This document shows, one piece after another, positions 43,780 to 53,073 of a stretch of DNA of 64,000 bases. Source of the stretch: Clostridiales bacterium (GTDB taxonomy: Bacteria; Bacillota; Clostridia; Christensenellales; Aristaeellaceae). The position numbers were made by a program, and so were the translations under genes. Location of the stretch: NCBI GenBank assembly GCA_004557125.1, contig SFET01000001.1:157586-221585 (forward strand), given 5' to 3'. Within the stretch, counting starts at the first letter, position 1. Each line of letters opens with the position of its first letter. The notes under the pieces were generated by a model. The model worked only from the letters and a program-made list of their open reading frames with translations. It had not been told where the DNA came from and made no database searches.

Positions 43780-44526
43780 TTATTCCTTTGCGGACTTCAT
43801 CAGCTGCGCAAAGTATGAGGAAAACGGAATGCAGGGTTCCTGGTTTTCGGTTCCCTCGTACGCTGCGACATAGGCTTCCGGTTGAATATCAATGTGATGG
43901 AAATCGAACAGTTCCTGCACCTGCGCACGATTCAACGGGCGCACGCGTCCCAGACGGGCAAGCTCCATCGCCAGCTTGGCAGAGGCTTCGGCGTCCTCCA
44001 GGCGATACCACGCCTCCCAGGGGGATTTGCCCCAGGAAATCGGTCCGTGATTGCCCAGATTGACCACGTGATATTTCTTGACGTAGGGAATAATGGACTC
44101 GGCCAGTTCCCTGGAACCGGAGCAGCAATAGGGCACGACCGGTACGCGGCCGGAGATGCAAACCGCCGCCGGCGTAGAAGGCAGATCCAGCTCAATTCCC
44201 GAGCACGCCAGAACGCTCAGATTCAGGGGATGTGCGTGTGCAGTGGACATGATGGAATCATCCGTGCGGTACGCATTCAGGTGCATCTGCAGTTCGGAAG
44301 TCGGCTTCCAGGTGCCCTCCAGTACCGCGCCGTCGCTGATGCGAACCTTAATCAGCTTGTCCTCGGTCAGATCAGCCTTGTTCACGCCGGTTGGAGTCGC
44401 CCATACAGCGTCATCCTCAACGCGAATGGTAATGTTTCCATCATTGGCGGTCACAAATCTCGCCTCGCTCATCTTTTTGCCAATCGCAATGATAATCGTT
44501 TTTGCCTCTTTGTCTGTCGGATACAT
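43780..44526 (-). CDS. Class II aldolase (L-fuculose/L-rhamnulose/L-ribulose-phosphate type)
   Basis: 248 residues. Zn ligands and the catalytic Glu of class II sugar-phosphate aldolases are visible: TSELQMHLNAYR (Glu), TAHAHPLNL (two His) and LGNHGPISWGKSPWEA (third His). N-terminal KKMSEARFVTANDGNITIRVEDD is the substrate phosphate loop. It would split a ketose-1-phosphate into dihydroxyacetone phosphate and lactaldehyde, or act as the related epimerase. With the FGGY kinase of the same operon, a deoxy-sugar or ketopentose route is likely. Last gene of the operon. Confidence 0.85.
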   Translation of the reverse strand: MYPTDKEAKTIIIAIGKKMSEARFVTANDGNITIRVEDDAVWATPTGVNKADLTEDKLIKVRISDGAVLEGTWKPTSELQMHLNAYRTDDSIMSTAHAHPLNLSVLACSGIELDLPSTPAAVCISGRVPVVPYCCSGSRELAESIIPYVKKYHVVNLGNHGPISWGKSPWEAWYRLEDAEASAKLAMELARLGRVRPLNRAQVQELFDFHHIDIQPEAYVAAYEGTENQEPCIPFSSYFAQLMKSAKE

Positions 44527-44585
44527 CGTATTTCCCTCGCTTCCTTTGATTTATAATCACAGCATTTTGCCCTGATTACGACCTG

Positions 44586-46325
44586 TTAGTGCAAATCCAA
44601 TTGCGAATCATAGTTTACCGGAATCGTAATTGTCGCCTCCATATATTCATTCGGCACACTATCGAGCTTCAAGCCATACTCGCCGCCGAAGACATTTTTG
44701 ATTCTGAGGTTGATATTGGACAGGCCATAGCTGCTGGAGGTCGCATTGCACTTGCTTAAATTCGGGCTGTCCAGTTCCTGGTTGATGCGATTCAGTTTTT
44801 CGCCGTCAATTCCGCAACCGTTGTCGCGCACCTTGAAGATCAGAATATCGTCCTTGCGGTCAATCGAAACGATGATCTTCCCCTGGCCCATGCGCGGTTG
44901 GATTCCATGAATGATCGCATTCTCGATCAACGGCTGCAGGATCAGCTTCGGTACATAGATGTTGTCCTGATCGTTCACCAGCAGATAATTCCGGATCTCA
45001 AAGGTGAAGTCCTCGTCAAAGCGCATCTTCTGGATGTTCATGTACAATTCCGCATGTCTGATTTCCAATCGCACGGGGATCATCCGCGCGCCTTTATTCA
45101 GGGAGATGCGGAAGAATTGGCTGAATGCCATCAGCGTTCGCAGCGCATCCTCATCACGGCCGCGCCGGATCAGCCACGAAATATTGTCCAGCGTATTATA
45201 AAGGAAGTGCGGATTGATCTGCGCCTGCAGCGCCGCAAATTCAGAGCGCTTCACCTCCTTCTGCCGCTTCTCCAGCTCGGCGAACAATTCCGCGATTCGA
45301 TTCAGCAGCCTGTTGTAATTCTCGATCAGGCAGTCCATTTCATAAATATCACTCGGGATACTCGCTTCGATGTGTCCGCTCACATCGTCATAGGCCTCCA
45401 TCTGTTCCAGCAGCTCCCCGATCGGATCCGATACTTTATGCGCCACCTTTCGACCGACGCTTCTGGCAATGAGCACGGACACGGCGAGCAGGGCGACAAC
45501 CGCCACAAACAGCATTTTCAGCCTCTGAAAAATCAGATTGGCGATTGCGCAGCTGAATACCACGCTCCATCCGTTTGTGAGCTGAACCCTCTCCTCCATT
45601 GTCATCCCCATGGCGGTGGATTTCCCGTCAATACTGATGATCTTGCTCCCGGAGGCGTCCACGATTGCAGCGCCGGACTGTTCCAGAATGAGCCCGTTCT
45701 GAATGATGGATTCTATGGTATGCAAGCGAAATTCCACAAGGATGATACCTTCGGAAAGGCCGGTTCGCAGGTTATACAGCGGATAGGATACGGCCACATA
45801 ATCCTGCCTTCTGTTGTTGGCGACCAGCGACTCGTTATACGGCTTCAACCACTGTGGAATATCCTTCGAGCGCAGGGATTTATACCAGCCCTGTTCGATC
45901 AAGTTCTCCTGCCGGAGCGGAAAGTTTGTGGATTTGAACACGCGTTCATCGTCCAGAACGATATAGAACGCATCCGCACTTTGCGCATAATTGTACTCCA
46001 GCATCGAAAGATACCCATTGATATCCAACCTCTGTTTATAGATGTCTGTCGGATTGGAGTATTTGTTGCGCAGCATGGTCTGCACCCCGGAATCCGACTG
46101 GATCAATGCATTGATGTTTTCCGCTTCCTGGATGATCTGGTTCATCAGCTGTTCACTGTATGAAGCGGCAATGCTCATGGAATCCGCCACGTTGCGTCTG
46201 GTCTGGATTGCCATAAACAGAAAGCAGATCACAATCAGGGCGCAGCTGATGAAGAACACAATGCCGACGATCTTTGAGGTCAGCAGCGCATTCAGCCTCT
46301 TCTTGGGTTTGCCCTTCATGTTCAC
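44586..46325 (-). CDS. YesM-type sensor histidine kinase
   Basis: 579 residues if GTG 46325 (GTGA overlap with the regulator stop) is used; ATG 46319 is the alternative. Membrane segments about 18-40 and 271-289 flank an extracellular sensor domain, then HAMP-like SDPIGELLEQM. His373 in LQAQINPHFLYNTLDN is the phosphorylated residue; N-box QPLIENAIIHGI and RDNGCGID follow. Acts with the upstream YesN-type regulator. The pair is embedded between the sugar kinase and aldolase genes. Confidence 0.9.
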   Translation of the reverse strand: MNMKGKPKKRLNALLTSKIVGIVFFISCALIVICFLFMAIQTRRNVADSMSIAASYSEQLMNQIIQEAENINALIQSDSGVQTMLRNKYSNPTDIYKQRLDINGYLSMLEYNYAQSADAFYIVLDDERVFKSTNFPLRQENLIEQGWYKSLRSKDIPQWLKPYNESLVANNRRQDYVAVSYPLYNLRTGLSEGIILVEFRLHTIESIIQNGLILEQSGAAIVDASGSKIISIDGKSTAMGMTMEERVQLTNGWSVVFSCAIANLIFQRLKMLFVAVVALLAVSVLIARSVGRKVAHKVSDPIGELLEQMEAYDDVSGHIEASIPSDIYEMDCLIENYNRLLNRIAELFAELEKRQKEVKRSEFAALQAQINPHFLYNTLDNISWLIRRGRDEDALRTLMAFSQFFRISLNKGARMIPVRLEIRHAELYMNIQKMRFDEDFTFEIRNYLLVNDQDNIYVPKLILQPLIENAIIHGIQPRMGQGKIIVSIDRKDDILIFKVRDNGCGIDGEKLNRINQELDSPNLSKCNATSSSYGLSNINLRIKNVFGGEYGLKLDSVPNEYMEATITIPVNYDSQLDLH

Positions 46326-47878
46326 CGGCCCCCTTCCGTCCGGTACTCCGACGGGGATTTGCCGGTGATATTTTTAAATACGGTGCAGAAATAGGATCTG
46401 CTTTCAAAGCCCGTTTTCTTCGCGATGCTGCCGATTTTTTCATCCGTACCGGTCAGCAGCCGAACCGCATTCTGTATCCTGACCTGATTGATGTAATTCG
46501 TCAGGGTCACGCCCGTACTGTTGCTGAACAGGGTTGAGATATAGGCACTGTTGAAGTGCATCTTCTTTGCGATCACACTGCTCGACAGCTGGCTGTCCGC
46601 ATAATTCGCTTCAATGTACTGTTTGATCTGCGTGATGTGGCTCTCCCCGTTCTCGTGATTGTTCCTGTTGATGTGCGTTGTCACGCTGCGCAGGAAGATC
46701 ATGAGATGGCGCAGCAGCTCCTGCCTGTTGGAACAGGTGCAGATGGCAGTAATGATATTCCCGGGCATCGGATAGATCTCCTCCAGATGCACCTCATAAC
46801 AGCCGAGCTGCTCCAGCAGCTTTGTGATCGTAATCCTCGCAAAGCTCTGGATCGACTTCGTGTCATACTTGTTTTCTATAATTCCATTAGAAACCGCTTC
46901 GATCGCCCTGGCGATCGCATTTTCATCATTGCGCATCACCGCGTGATTCAACGCATCGGCCGTCTGGTTCAGGAACACATCATCCGCCTCGATTTCAATG
47001 TGTACGCCGTCGCAGTACACATTTCCATAGCCATAGATATAGCGCAGATTGGCCGCCATCACGCTGCTCAGATAGGCCCTGCAGAGCTCATCCTCTGACG
47101 TCACCGTCTCTCCGATTCCGATGGTGTACATTTGAAAACTGTGCTTGCGCAATCTGCTCTCCAGCAGAACGCACATCTCCCGCACCTCTCGAGCCAGCTT
47201 CTCCGGATCCTCCCCTTCAAACAGAAGCGTGATGTTGTGTGGATTCTGCTCCACGACAAAGCACCCCGAATTGCGGATGCAGTAGTTCCTGATGAAGTTG
47301 TTCAGCAGGAAATACACGCTCTCCGTATTTCCGTCCAGCATTTCGCTCATGTTCTCAAACAAGGCGGTCAGCACGATGTAGCAGGATCGACCGGCCTTTC
47401 GGAAGCGTTCTTCCGCTTCGGCATCCTGCTCCGGGGTATACAACGAAAAAATTCGGCTCTTCAAATAATCCGCATAGGTGGACTCCGACACCGCCTTCTT
47501 CATCTTGGCCAGACGCTCGTCCCGAATGCGAATTGCCGCATCCAGCAGCTCGCCTGGCACGATCGGCTTGAGAATGTAATTCTTTGCGCCGAGATTGATG
47601 GCGTCCTTTACATAGTCAAACTCTTCATAGCCGCTGATGATTATTGTATCAATGTCCGGATACCTGGCCCGCACGCCCTTGAGAAGCTCGATTCCGTCCA
47701 TTTCCGGCATGCAAACATCGGTAATAATCAAATCCGGCATGGTTTCCGGGATGCTGTTTAAAGCATCCCTTCCGTTGACTTTGGTTGCAACGACCTGGAT
47801 GCCATACTCGCTCCATGGAATGTTGTTCGCGAGGCAATCCAGGGGGAACTTTTCGTCATCAACAATCATCAGCCGCAT
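46322..47878 (-). CDS. YesN-type response regulator with AraC DNA-binding domain
   Basis: 518 residues; ATG 47878 follows GGAGG. Receiver domain with Asp7/Asp8 and phospho-acceptor Asp54 (ITDVCMPEMDG), a long middle region, and a C-terminal AraC double helix-turn-helix from about 415 (IKQYIEANYADSQLSSSVIAKKMHFNSAYISTLFSNSTG to GFESRSYFCTVFKNITGKSPSEYR). Expected to activate the sugar operon it belongs to; repeated TTGATAC motifs upstream of the binding-protein gene are possible sites. Confidence 0.92.
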   Translation of the reverse strand: MRLMIVDDEKFPLDCLANNIPWSEYGIQVVATKVNGRDALNSIPETMPDLIITDVCMPEMDGIELLKGVRARYPDIDTIIISGYEEFDYVKDAINLGAKNYILKPIVPGELLDAAIRIRDERLAKMKKAVSESTYADYLKSRIFSLYTPEQDAEAEERFRKAGRSCYIVLTALFENMSEMLDGNTESVYFLLNNFIRNYCIRNSGCFVVEQNPHNITLLFEGEDPEKLAREVREMCVLLESRLRKHSFQMYTIGIGETVTSEDELCRAYLSSVMAANLRYIYGYGNVYCDGVHIEIEADDVFLNQTADALNHAVMRNDENAIARAIEAVSNGIIENKYDTKSIQSFARITITKLLEQLGCYEVHLEEIYPMPGNIITAICTCSNRQELLRHLMIFLRSVTTHINRNNHENGESHITQIKQYIEANYADSQLSSSVIAKKMHFNSAYISTLFSNSTGVTLTNYINQVRIQNAVRLLTGTDEKIGSIAKKTGFESRSYFCTVFKNITGKSPSEYRTEGGR

Positions 47879-47916
47879 TCTGTCCCTCCACGTTTCTCTG
47901 TATTCACCATCGGATA

Positions 47917-49401
47917 CTACCACTGGTTCTTCTGCAAAACACGCTCCTGATAGATTTTATATTTCTGCTCCCACGGCTGATTTCCCTGCGGCGCAAAGAC
48001 AGTTTGGGGAAAAGTATCCACCACGATTCTGCGCATATCGGCCTTGTCCGCCAGTTCGCCGCTTCCGTACATCTGCAGCAGCAGATTTCCAACAGCGCTG
48101 GCCTCATACACGCCGACATACACCGGATATCCCGTTGCGGACGCCGTAAACTGATTGATCAACCTGTTCTTGCTTCCGCCGCCCAGGATATAGATCCTGC
48201 GGATCTCCTTGCCGGCCGCCTCCAGCAGATGCGTCAGATAATATTTGTACTTCAGCGCCATGCTGGCAAATACAATGCGCGCAATCGCTCCCTGATCCTG
48301 CGGATCGATGCAGACCCCGAAATCCCGCTGAACTGCGCGGGAGATCGCCAGAGGCATATCCTCCGGAGCATAAAACTCCGTGGCATTGATGTCAATGGAG
48401 CAATCCGTGTCCGCCGCCATTTCAGCGCGGTTCACAATATCGTTGTAGTCGCCGTTTCCCCACGCCTTGCTGCATTGCTGAATGATCCACGTGCCGGTGA
48501 TATTTTTCTTGAACATGTTGCACTTCAGCGGCATTGAGGAATTGCTGAAGTTGTACGCATACGAAATGTCATTCCGCACGCACGCATCGGTTTCAATTCC
48601 CATCAACGACCAGGTGCCGCTGCTGATAAATGCCCAATCGTCCCCCAAATCCGCAATGCTCAGCGCGGCGCAGGACGTGTCGTGCGCACATGGCGCAATG
48701 ATCGGCACGGGGCCCTCCAGGCCGGCCTGTTCCAGAATTGCCCCGTTGACATATCCGATCGTTTCCCCGGCACACACGATTTTGCTGCGTATGTGCAAAG
48801 GAAGGCCGAAGGCCCGCATGATCTCCTCATCCCAGTCGTCCGCATCCGCATTGTATATTCGGGAATAACTGACGAGCGAATGCTCACAGCACGGATCGGC
48901 GCCGAGCAGATAATGAAAAACGTCTGCCACGAACAACAGCGCGCGCGGATCGTCCAGCGATGGGTCGTCGCTTCTGCGCAGGCGGATGAGCTGATGCAAT
49001 GTATCCGTCGGCATTTTCTGGTTGCCGTTTCGCATGTACAGCCTGCGTGTGCCAAAGCTGTTTTCGACAATCTCCGCGACATCGTCCGTTTCGGCATTGC
49101 TCCGATAGGATTCCGGCAGCCGGATGATGTTCCCCTTGCGATCCAGCAGGACGAAATCTCCGCCCCACGCATCTACGCCAATGCTGTCCAGCCTTGTCCC
49201 GTAGCGCTCGCAATAGACGGACAGCGCCTTCAGGATCTCCTCGTGATAGCGGTAGAAGTCGCGCAGGCTGCGGTCCCTCACCTGCATGAACTGCGTTTTG
49301 AACCGGTAGATCTCCTCTGTACAGATCTTCCCGTTCTCCAGAAAGCCGACGATTGCGCGTCCACTCTCCGAGCCAATGTCAATTGCCAAATGCCTCTTCA
49401 T
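47917..49401 (-). CDS. FGGY-family sugar kinase, rhamnulokinase-like
   Basis: 494 residues. HLAIDIGSESGRAIVGFL is the phosphate-1 motif, SIGVDAWGGDFVLLD and CAHDTSCAALSI are the RhaB-type substrate region with the catalytic Asp, SSGTWSLMGIE is the phosphate-2 motif, and ILGGGSKNRLINQFTASATGYPVY the adenosine motif. Best fit is rhamnulokinase, but L-fuculokinase-like activity is not excluded. It phosphorylates the ketose that the class II aldolase then cleaves. The matching isomerase is not in the window. Confidence 0.88.
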   Translation of the reverse strand: MKRHLAIDIGSESGRAIVGFLENGKICTEEIYRFKTQFMQVRDRSLRDFYRYHEEILKALSVYCERYGTRLDSIGVDAWGGDFVLLDRKGNIIRLPESYRSNAETDDVAEIVENSFGTRRLYMRNGNQKMPTDTLHQLIRLRRSDDPSLDDPRALLFVADVFHYLLGADPCCEHSLVSYSRIYNADADDWDEEIMRAFGLPLHIRSKIVCAGETIGYVNGAILEQAGLEGPVPIIAPCAHDTSCAALSIADLGDDWAFISSGTWSLMGIETDACVRNDISYAYNFSNSSMPLKCNMFKKNITGTWIIQQCSKAWGNGDYNDIVNRAEMAADTDCSIDINATEFYAPEDMPLAISRAVQRDFGVCIDPQDQGAIARIVFASMALKYKYYLTHLLEAAGKEIRRIYILGGGSKNRLINQFTASATGYPVYVGVYEASAVGNLLLQMYGSGELADKADMRRIVVDTFPQTVFAPQGNQPWEQKYKIYQERVLQKNQW

Positions 49402-49413
49402 GCCGCACCTCCG

Positions 49414-50406
49414 TCAGACGACCTCGGTCACCTTGCGCTTGCGTTCCTCGCGCAGAGTGATGCTGCTCTGCACCAGAACGACGATCAGAACGAGCGATCC
49501 GGTGATGACGCTCTCCCAGAATGTGGACAGCAGGCGCTGCATGTTAAAAATATTGGTCAGCAGGCCAATAATTGCCGCACCGATGAACACATTGGAGATC
49601 TTGCCGCGTCCGCCCGAAAGATGCACGCCGCCGACGACGCACGCCGCGATGGCATACATTTCCTGGCCGTCGCCCGCCAGCGGCGACACAGAGCCGATTC
49701 GCGATGCGAGGATAATGCCGGAAACACCCGTCATAAAGCCGCTGATCATGTGCGCAAGGCAGAATGTCCTGTCGGTTTTCACGCCCATCATGCGCGCGGC
49801 CTCGATATTGCTGCCCGTCGCATACATCTCGCGGCCAAACCTGGTGTACTTCAGAAACAGGCTGCAGCACACCGCCAGAACGACCATGATGATGATCGGC
49901 CAGTTCAGATATCCAAGGATGTTCGCTCTCGCAATGGCATCGAACGCAGGATTGGGGATCGCGGGCTTGTACGTATTTTCATTTGTCAGAATCAGCACCA
50001 GGCCGCGAAGGGCAAGCATCATGGACAATGTGGTGATCCACTGGTGGATCTTCATCTTTGTAATGATCAAGCCGTTGACCAGTCCGATCAGCGTGCCGAA
50101 CGCAAGCGATCCCACAATCGCCAGTATGAGGCTGTACTGCGCAAGGTAGATGGACAGAAATGCCGTCAGGCAATACAGGGATCCCACGCAAAGATCAATG
50201 GAGCCGCAGATAATGACCACCGCCATACCCAGCGCGGTAATGCTCGTCGTCGACATCTGGCGCAGCACGTTGGATATATTTGTCATCGTCAAAAAGCTGG
50301 GATTGATCGCAGTGGCAATTACAATCATCAGTGCCAGTCCGGCAAGGCAGGCATGTTCCCCCAGAAAACCCAAAGCCTTCTTGAATGCTTTTCCGTTGTG
50401 ATTCAT
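49414..50406 (-). CDS. RbsC-type sugar ABC permease (second of pair)
   Basis: 330 residues; GGAGGTG precedes ATG 50406. Polytopic, with MAVVIICGSIDLCVGSLYCL, GLINGLIITKMKIHQWITTLSMMLALRG, ATGSNIEAARMMGVKTDR and YAIAACVVGGVHLSGGRGKI. GSIDLCVGS replaces the usual GGIDLSVGS. Together with the next upstream permease it probably forms a heterodimer, in contrast to the single-permease transporter at 11344. Confidence 0.9.
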   Translation of the reverse strand: MNHNGKAFKKALGFLGEHACLAGLALMIVIATAINPSFLTMTNISNVLRQMSTTSITALGMAVVIICGSIDLCVGSLYCLTAFLSIYLAQYSLILAIVGSLAFGTLIGLVNGLIITKMKIHQWITTLSMMLALRGLVLILTNENTYKPAIPNPAFDAIARANILGYLNWPIIIMVVLAVCCSLFLKYTRFGREMYATGSNIEAARMMGVKTDRTFCLAHMISGFMTGVSGIILASRIGSVSPLAGDGQEMYAIAACVVGGVHLSGGRGKISNVFIGAAIIGLLTNIFNMQRLLSTFWESVITGSLVLIVVLVQSSITLREERKRKVTEVV

Positions 50407-50423
50407 TGTTGCACCTCCCGACA

Positions 50424-51383
50424 TCAATTCCGCGTATCCTTCAGACGCTGGAGACAGATTGCACCGATGATGATTCCGGCCTTGATGATTCTGGCATAGG
50501 CCACCGGAATGTTGTTCATATTGACCATGATCGTGATCAGCTGCAGAACCAGCGCGCCGAACACCGTGCCCCAGACCTTCGGCTTGCCGCCGCTGATACT
50601 GGTTCCTCCCACAACCGTCGCGGCAATCGCATCCATCTCCTTGGTCAGGCCCATGCTGCCGGGGTCAACCGTCGTTGCATAGCCGGCTTCAATGATGCCT
50701 GCCGCAAATGAGAATATGTTGCAGATCACATAGGCCATCGTAACAACAAGGACAACATTGATGCCGGAAATATACGTCGCGTCGGGATTGTCTCCGTAGG
50801 CTTCGATATAATTTCCATACCGCGTCTTCGACAGGATGATCCAAAGGACCAGGGCCATAATGAGCCAGATCACAACTCTTACGGGAATCTTGCCGAAAAG
50901 GTTCTCAAAGAAGAAGTTGGTAAATGCCTTGTTCTTGTAGGACAGAACTCTGCCGTCATTGATCAGCTTTGCAACGCCGCGCATCACGAACATCATCGAA
51001 AGGCTGACGATCATGGGCTGGATCTTCATCCTGATGACGATAAAGCCCGTAATCACGCCGCACAGCACGCCGACGAGGAAGCCGAGTACGAGTCCCAGTG
51101 CGATATTCCCCTTCGCAATAAAGATTGCGGACACCATTGCCGTCAGGGCCATGCCCGATCCGACGGAGATATTGATTCCGCCCGTCGCAATGACGACCGT
51201 CATGCCCAGGCCGAGCAGAATGGAGGTTACGGACTGTGTCAGAATGTTCCAAACGGTCTTGATGCTCAAAAAGTTCTTGGTGATCACCGCGTTGATTCCG
51301 AACAAAAGGAAAAACGCAATAAACGCGCCGTATTCACTTGCAATGTATCCAATCCTCGACTTCACGCTAGTTTGCTTCTGCAT
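50424..51383 (-). CDS. RbsC-type sugar ABC permease (first of pair)
   Basis: 319 residues from ATG 51383 (GTG 51392 also in frame), overlapping the ATPase stop. Polytopic with MTVVIATGGINISVGSGMALT, RMKIQPMIVSLSMMFVMRG, YGDNPDATYISGINV and DAIAATVVGGTSISGGKPKVWG. Paired permeases are typical of rhamnose-, autoinducer-2- and D-allose-type importers, supporting a deoxy-sugar substrate. Confidence 0.9.
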   Translation of the reverse strand: MQKQTSVKSRIGYIASEYGAFIAFFLLFGINAVITKNFLSIKTVWNILTQSVTSILLGLGMTVVIATGGINISVGSGMALTAMVSAIFIAKGNIALGLVLGFLVGVLCGVITGFIVIRMKIQPMIVSLSMMFVMRGVAKLINDGRVLSYKNKAFTNFFFENLFGKIPVRVVIWLIMALVLWIILSKTRYGNYIEAYGDNPDATYISGINVVLVVTMAYVICNIFSFAAGIIEAGYATTVDPGSMGLTKEMDAIAATVVGGTSISGGKPKVWGTVFGALVLQLITIMVNMNNIPVAYARIIKAGIIIGAICLQRLKDTRN

Positions 51384-52929
51384 AATTCCCACCCGCTGTC
51401 AGACAGCCTTCCTTTCCTTCCGCAATAATCTGGGTAATGCTCTCCTGGCTGATGTCATCCCCGCTGATTTCGCCCCTGACCCTGCCATCGCGCATCACAT
51501 AGATGCGGTCGCAGTTCCGGATCATCTCCGTCATTTCGGAGGAAATGAAGAGCACGCCGATTCCCTCATCCGCAATCTGATGAATCAGATTCTCCACTTC
51601 TTTTTTCGCACCCACGTCAATGCCGCGCGTCGGTTCATCGAAGATGATGAAATCCGGATTCGTTGCCAGCCATCGCGCAAGGATCACCTTCTGCTGATTT
51701 CCGCCGGAGAGGTTTTTCACCTTCTGCTGCTTGCCCGGCGTTTTGATCTTGAAGCGGTTGATGTATTCATCCACGATCTTGTCGCCGGCCTTCCGATTGA
51801 CAAATCCCCTGTTGGAAATACGCTTCATGCTGGAGATCAGGATGTTGTCGCGCACACTCATGTTCGGAATAATTCCCTCATCCCTTCGGTTTTCCGTGCA
51901 GAATGCAAGCCTTTGGCGCAGTCCATCCTTCGGTGTGCGCAGATTGGCCTTGCTGCCGTTGATCAGCTCCACGCCGGAATCCGGCCGGGCATATCCAAAA
52001 ATGACCTGCGCCGTTTCCGTTCTACCGGATCCCAGCAGTCCCGCAAGCCCCACGATTTCCCCCTTCCGGATGTGCAGGGAGATGTCCTTGAGTTTCGGGC
52101 TGGCGAAGATGTTTTTCAATTCGATGATGTTCTCCTTGCCCGATCCGTCATAGCCGCGCATGGATTTTTCATTCTGCGACACATTGTGACCGATCATGGC
52201 CGTGATCAGCTCCTGCTGGTCAATCTCCGCAGCATTGTAGGTTGCCACATTGTGTCCATCGCGCAGTACAGTGATCCGGTCGCTGATCCGGAAGATTTCG
52301 TCCAGACGATGCGAAATGAAGATGATCGCGATGCCCTTCCTCTTCAGCTTTTCGATGAGTCCAAAGAGCATCTCCACTTCCGCAGTATCCAGCGAAGATG
52401 TGGGCTCATCCAGAACAATCGCCTTGCAGTTCAGGCTGATCGCCCTTGCAATGGATACCATCTGCTGGGTCGCCGTGCCATAGCTGTTCAGAATCCGCCT
52501 TGCATCGATCTTCAGCTGCATGCCGTCCAGCAGCTCCTGCGCCTGTTTGTACATCTCGTTCCAGTCGATCGCGCCGCTTCGCTTGCAGGGATAGCGCTCA
52601 AGAAAAATATTCTCCGCAACGCTCATGTGCGTAATCATATTCAATTCCTGATACACCGTGCTGATGCCGGCGCGCTGCGCCTCTATGGTGCTGTGAATAT
52701 TGAGTTCCTTGCCATCAAAAAAGACCTGACCCGCATCCTTTGAATAGACCCCGGTAAGGATCTTCATCAGCGTCGATTTTCCGGCGCCATTTTCGCCCAT
52801 CAGTGAATGGACCTCTCCTGCCCTGACAAAAAAGCTCACCTTGTCGAGTGCAACGACGCCATGGAAAGCCTTGGTTATCTCCCTCATCTCCAGAATATTT
52901 TCCAATTCATTCACCTGTCCTTTCAACAT
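51367..52929 (-). CDS. RbsA/RhaT-type sugar ABC transporter ATP-binding protein
   Basis: 520 residues from ATG 52929; GTG 52914, with AAAGGA just upstream, is a good alternative. Two cassettes: first GENGAGKSTLMKILTGVYS with AIVLDEPTSSLD, second with degenerate P-loop GLAGLLGSGRTETAQ but intact LSGGNQQKVILARWL and IIFDEPTRGID. Energises import by the two downstream permeases. Separated from the binding-protein gene by a hairpin at 53023-53051. Confidence 0.92.
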   Translation of the reverse strand: MLKGQVNELENILEMREITKAFHGVVALDKVSFFVRAGEVHSLMGENGAGKSTLMKILTGVYSKDAGQVFFDGKELNIHSTIEAQRAGISTVYQELNMITHMSVAENIFLERYPCKRSGAIDWNEMYKQAQELLDGMQLKIDARRILNSYGTATQQMVSIARAISLNCKAIVLDEPTSSLDTAEVEMLFGLIEKLKRKGIAIIFISHRLDEIFRISDRITVLRDGHNVATYNAAEIDQQELITAMIGHNVSQNEKSMRGYDGSGKENIIELKNIFASPKLKDISLHIRKGEIVGLAGLLGSGRTETAQVIFGYARPDSGVELINGSKANLRTPKDGLRQRLAFCTENRRDEGIIPNMSVRDNILISSMKRISNRGFVNRKAGDKIVDEYINRFKIKTPGKQQKVKNLSGGNQQKVILARWLATNPDFIIFDEPTRGIDVGAKKEVENLIHQIADEGIGVLFISSEMTEMIRNCDRIYVMRDGRVRGEISGDDISQESITQIIAEGKEGCLTAGGNYAEAN

Positions 52930-53022
52930 GCGGATCTTGCCCCTGCGCCATCCGACAGTATTTCTTCGGTTCCGTACCGTTGCGTTCAAAGCCATCCAGG
53001 AAGAGAAGGATCATTAAAATTT

Positions 53023-53051
53023 GCCACTCTGAGCTCTGGTCTCAGAGTGGC
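53023..53051 (-). terminator. Intercistronic hairpin between binding protein and ATPase genes
   Basis: Perfect 11-bp stem GCCACTCTGAG (53023-53033) with CTCAGAGTGGC (53041-53051), then AAATTTTAAT on the minus strand. No strong T-run, so partial attenuation or mRNA protection is likelier than full termination. Confidence 0.65.
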
Positions 53052-53073
53052 ACAAAGACCATTACCTGATCAA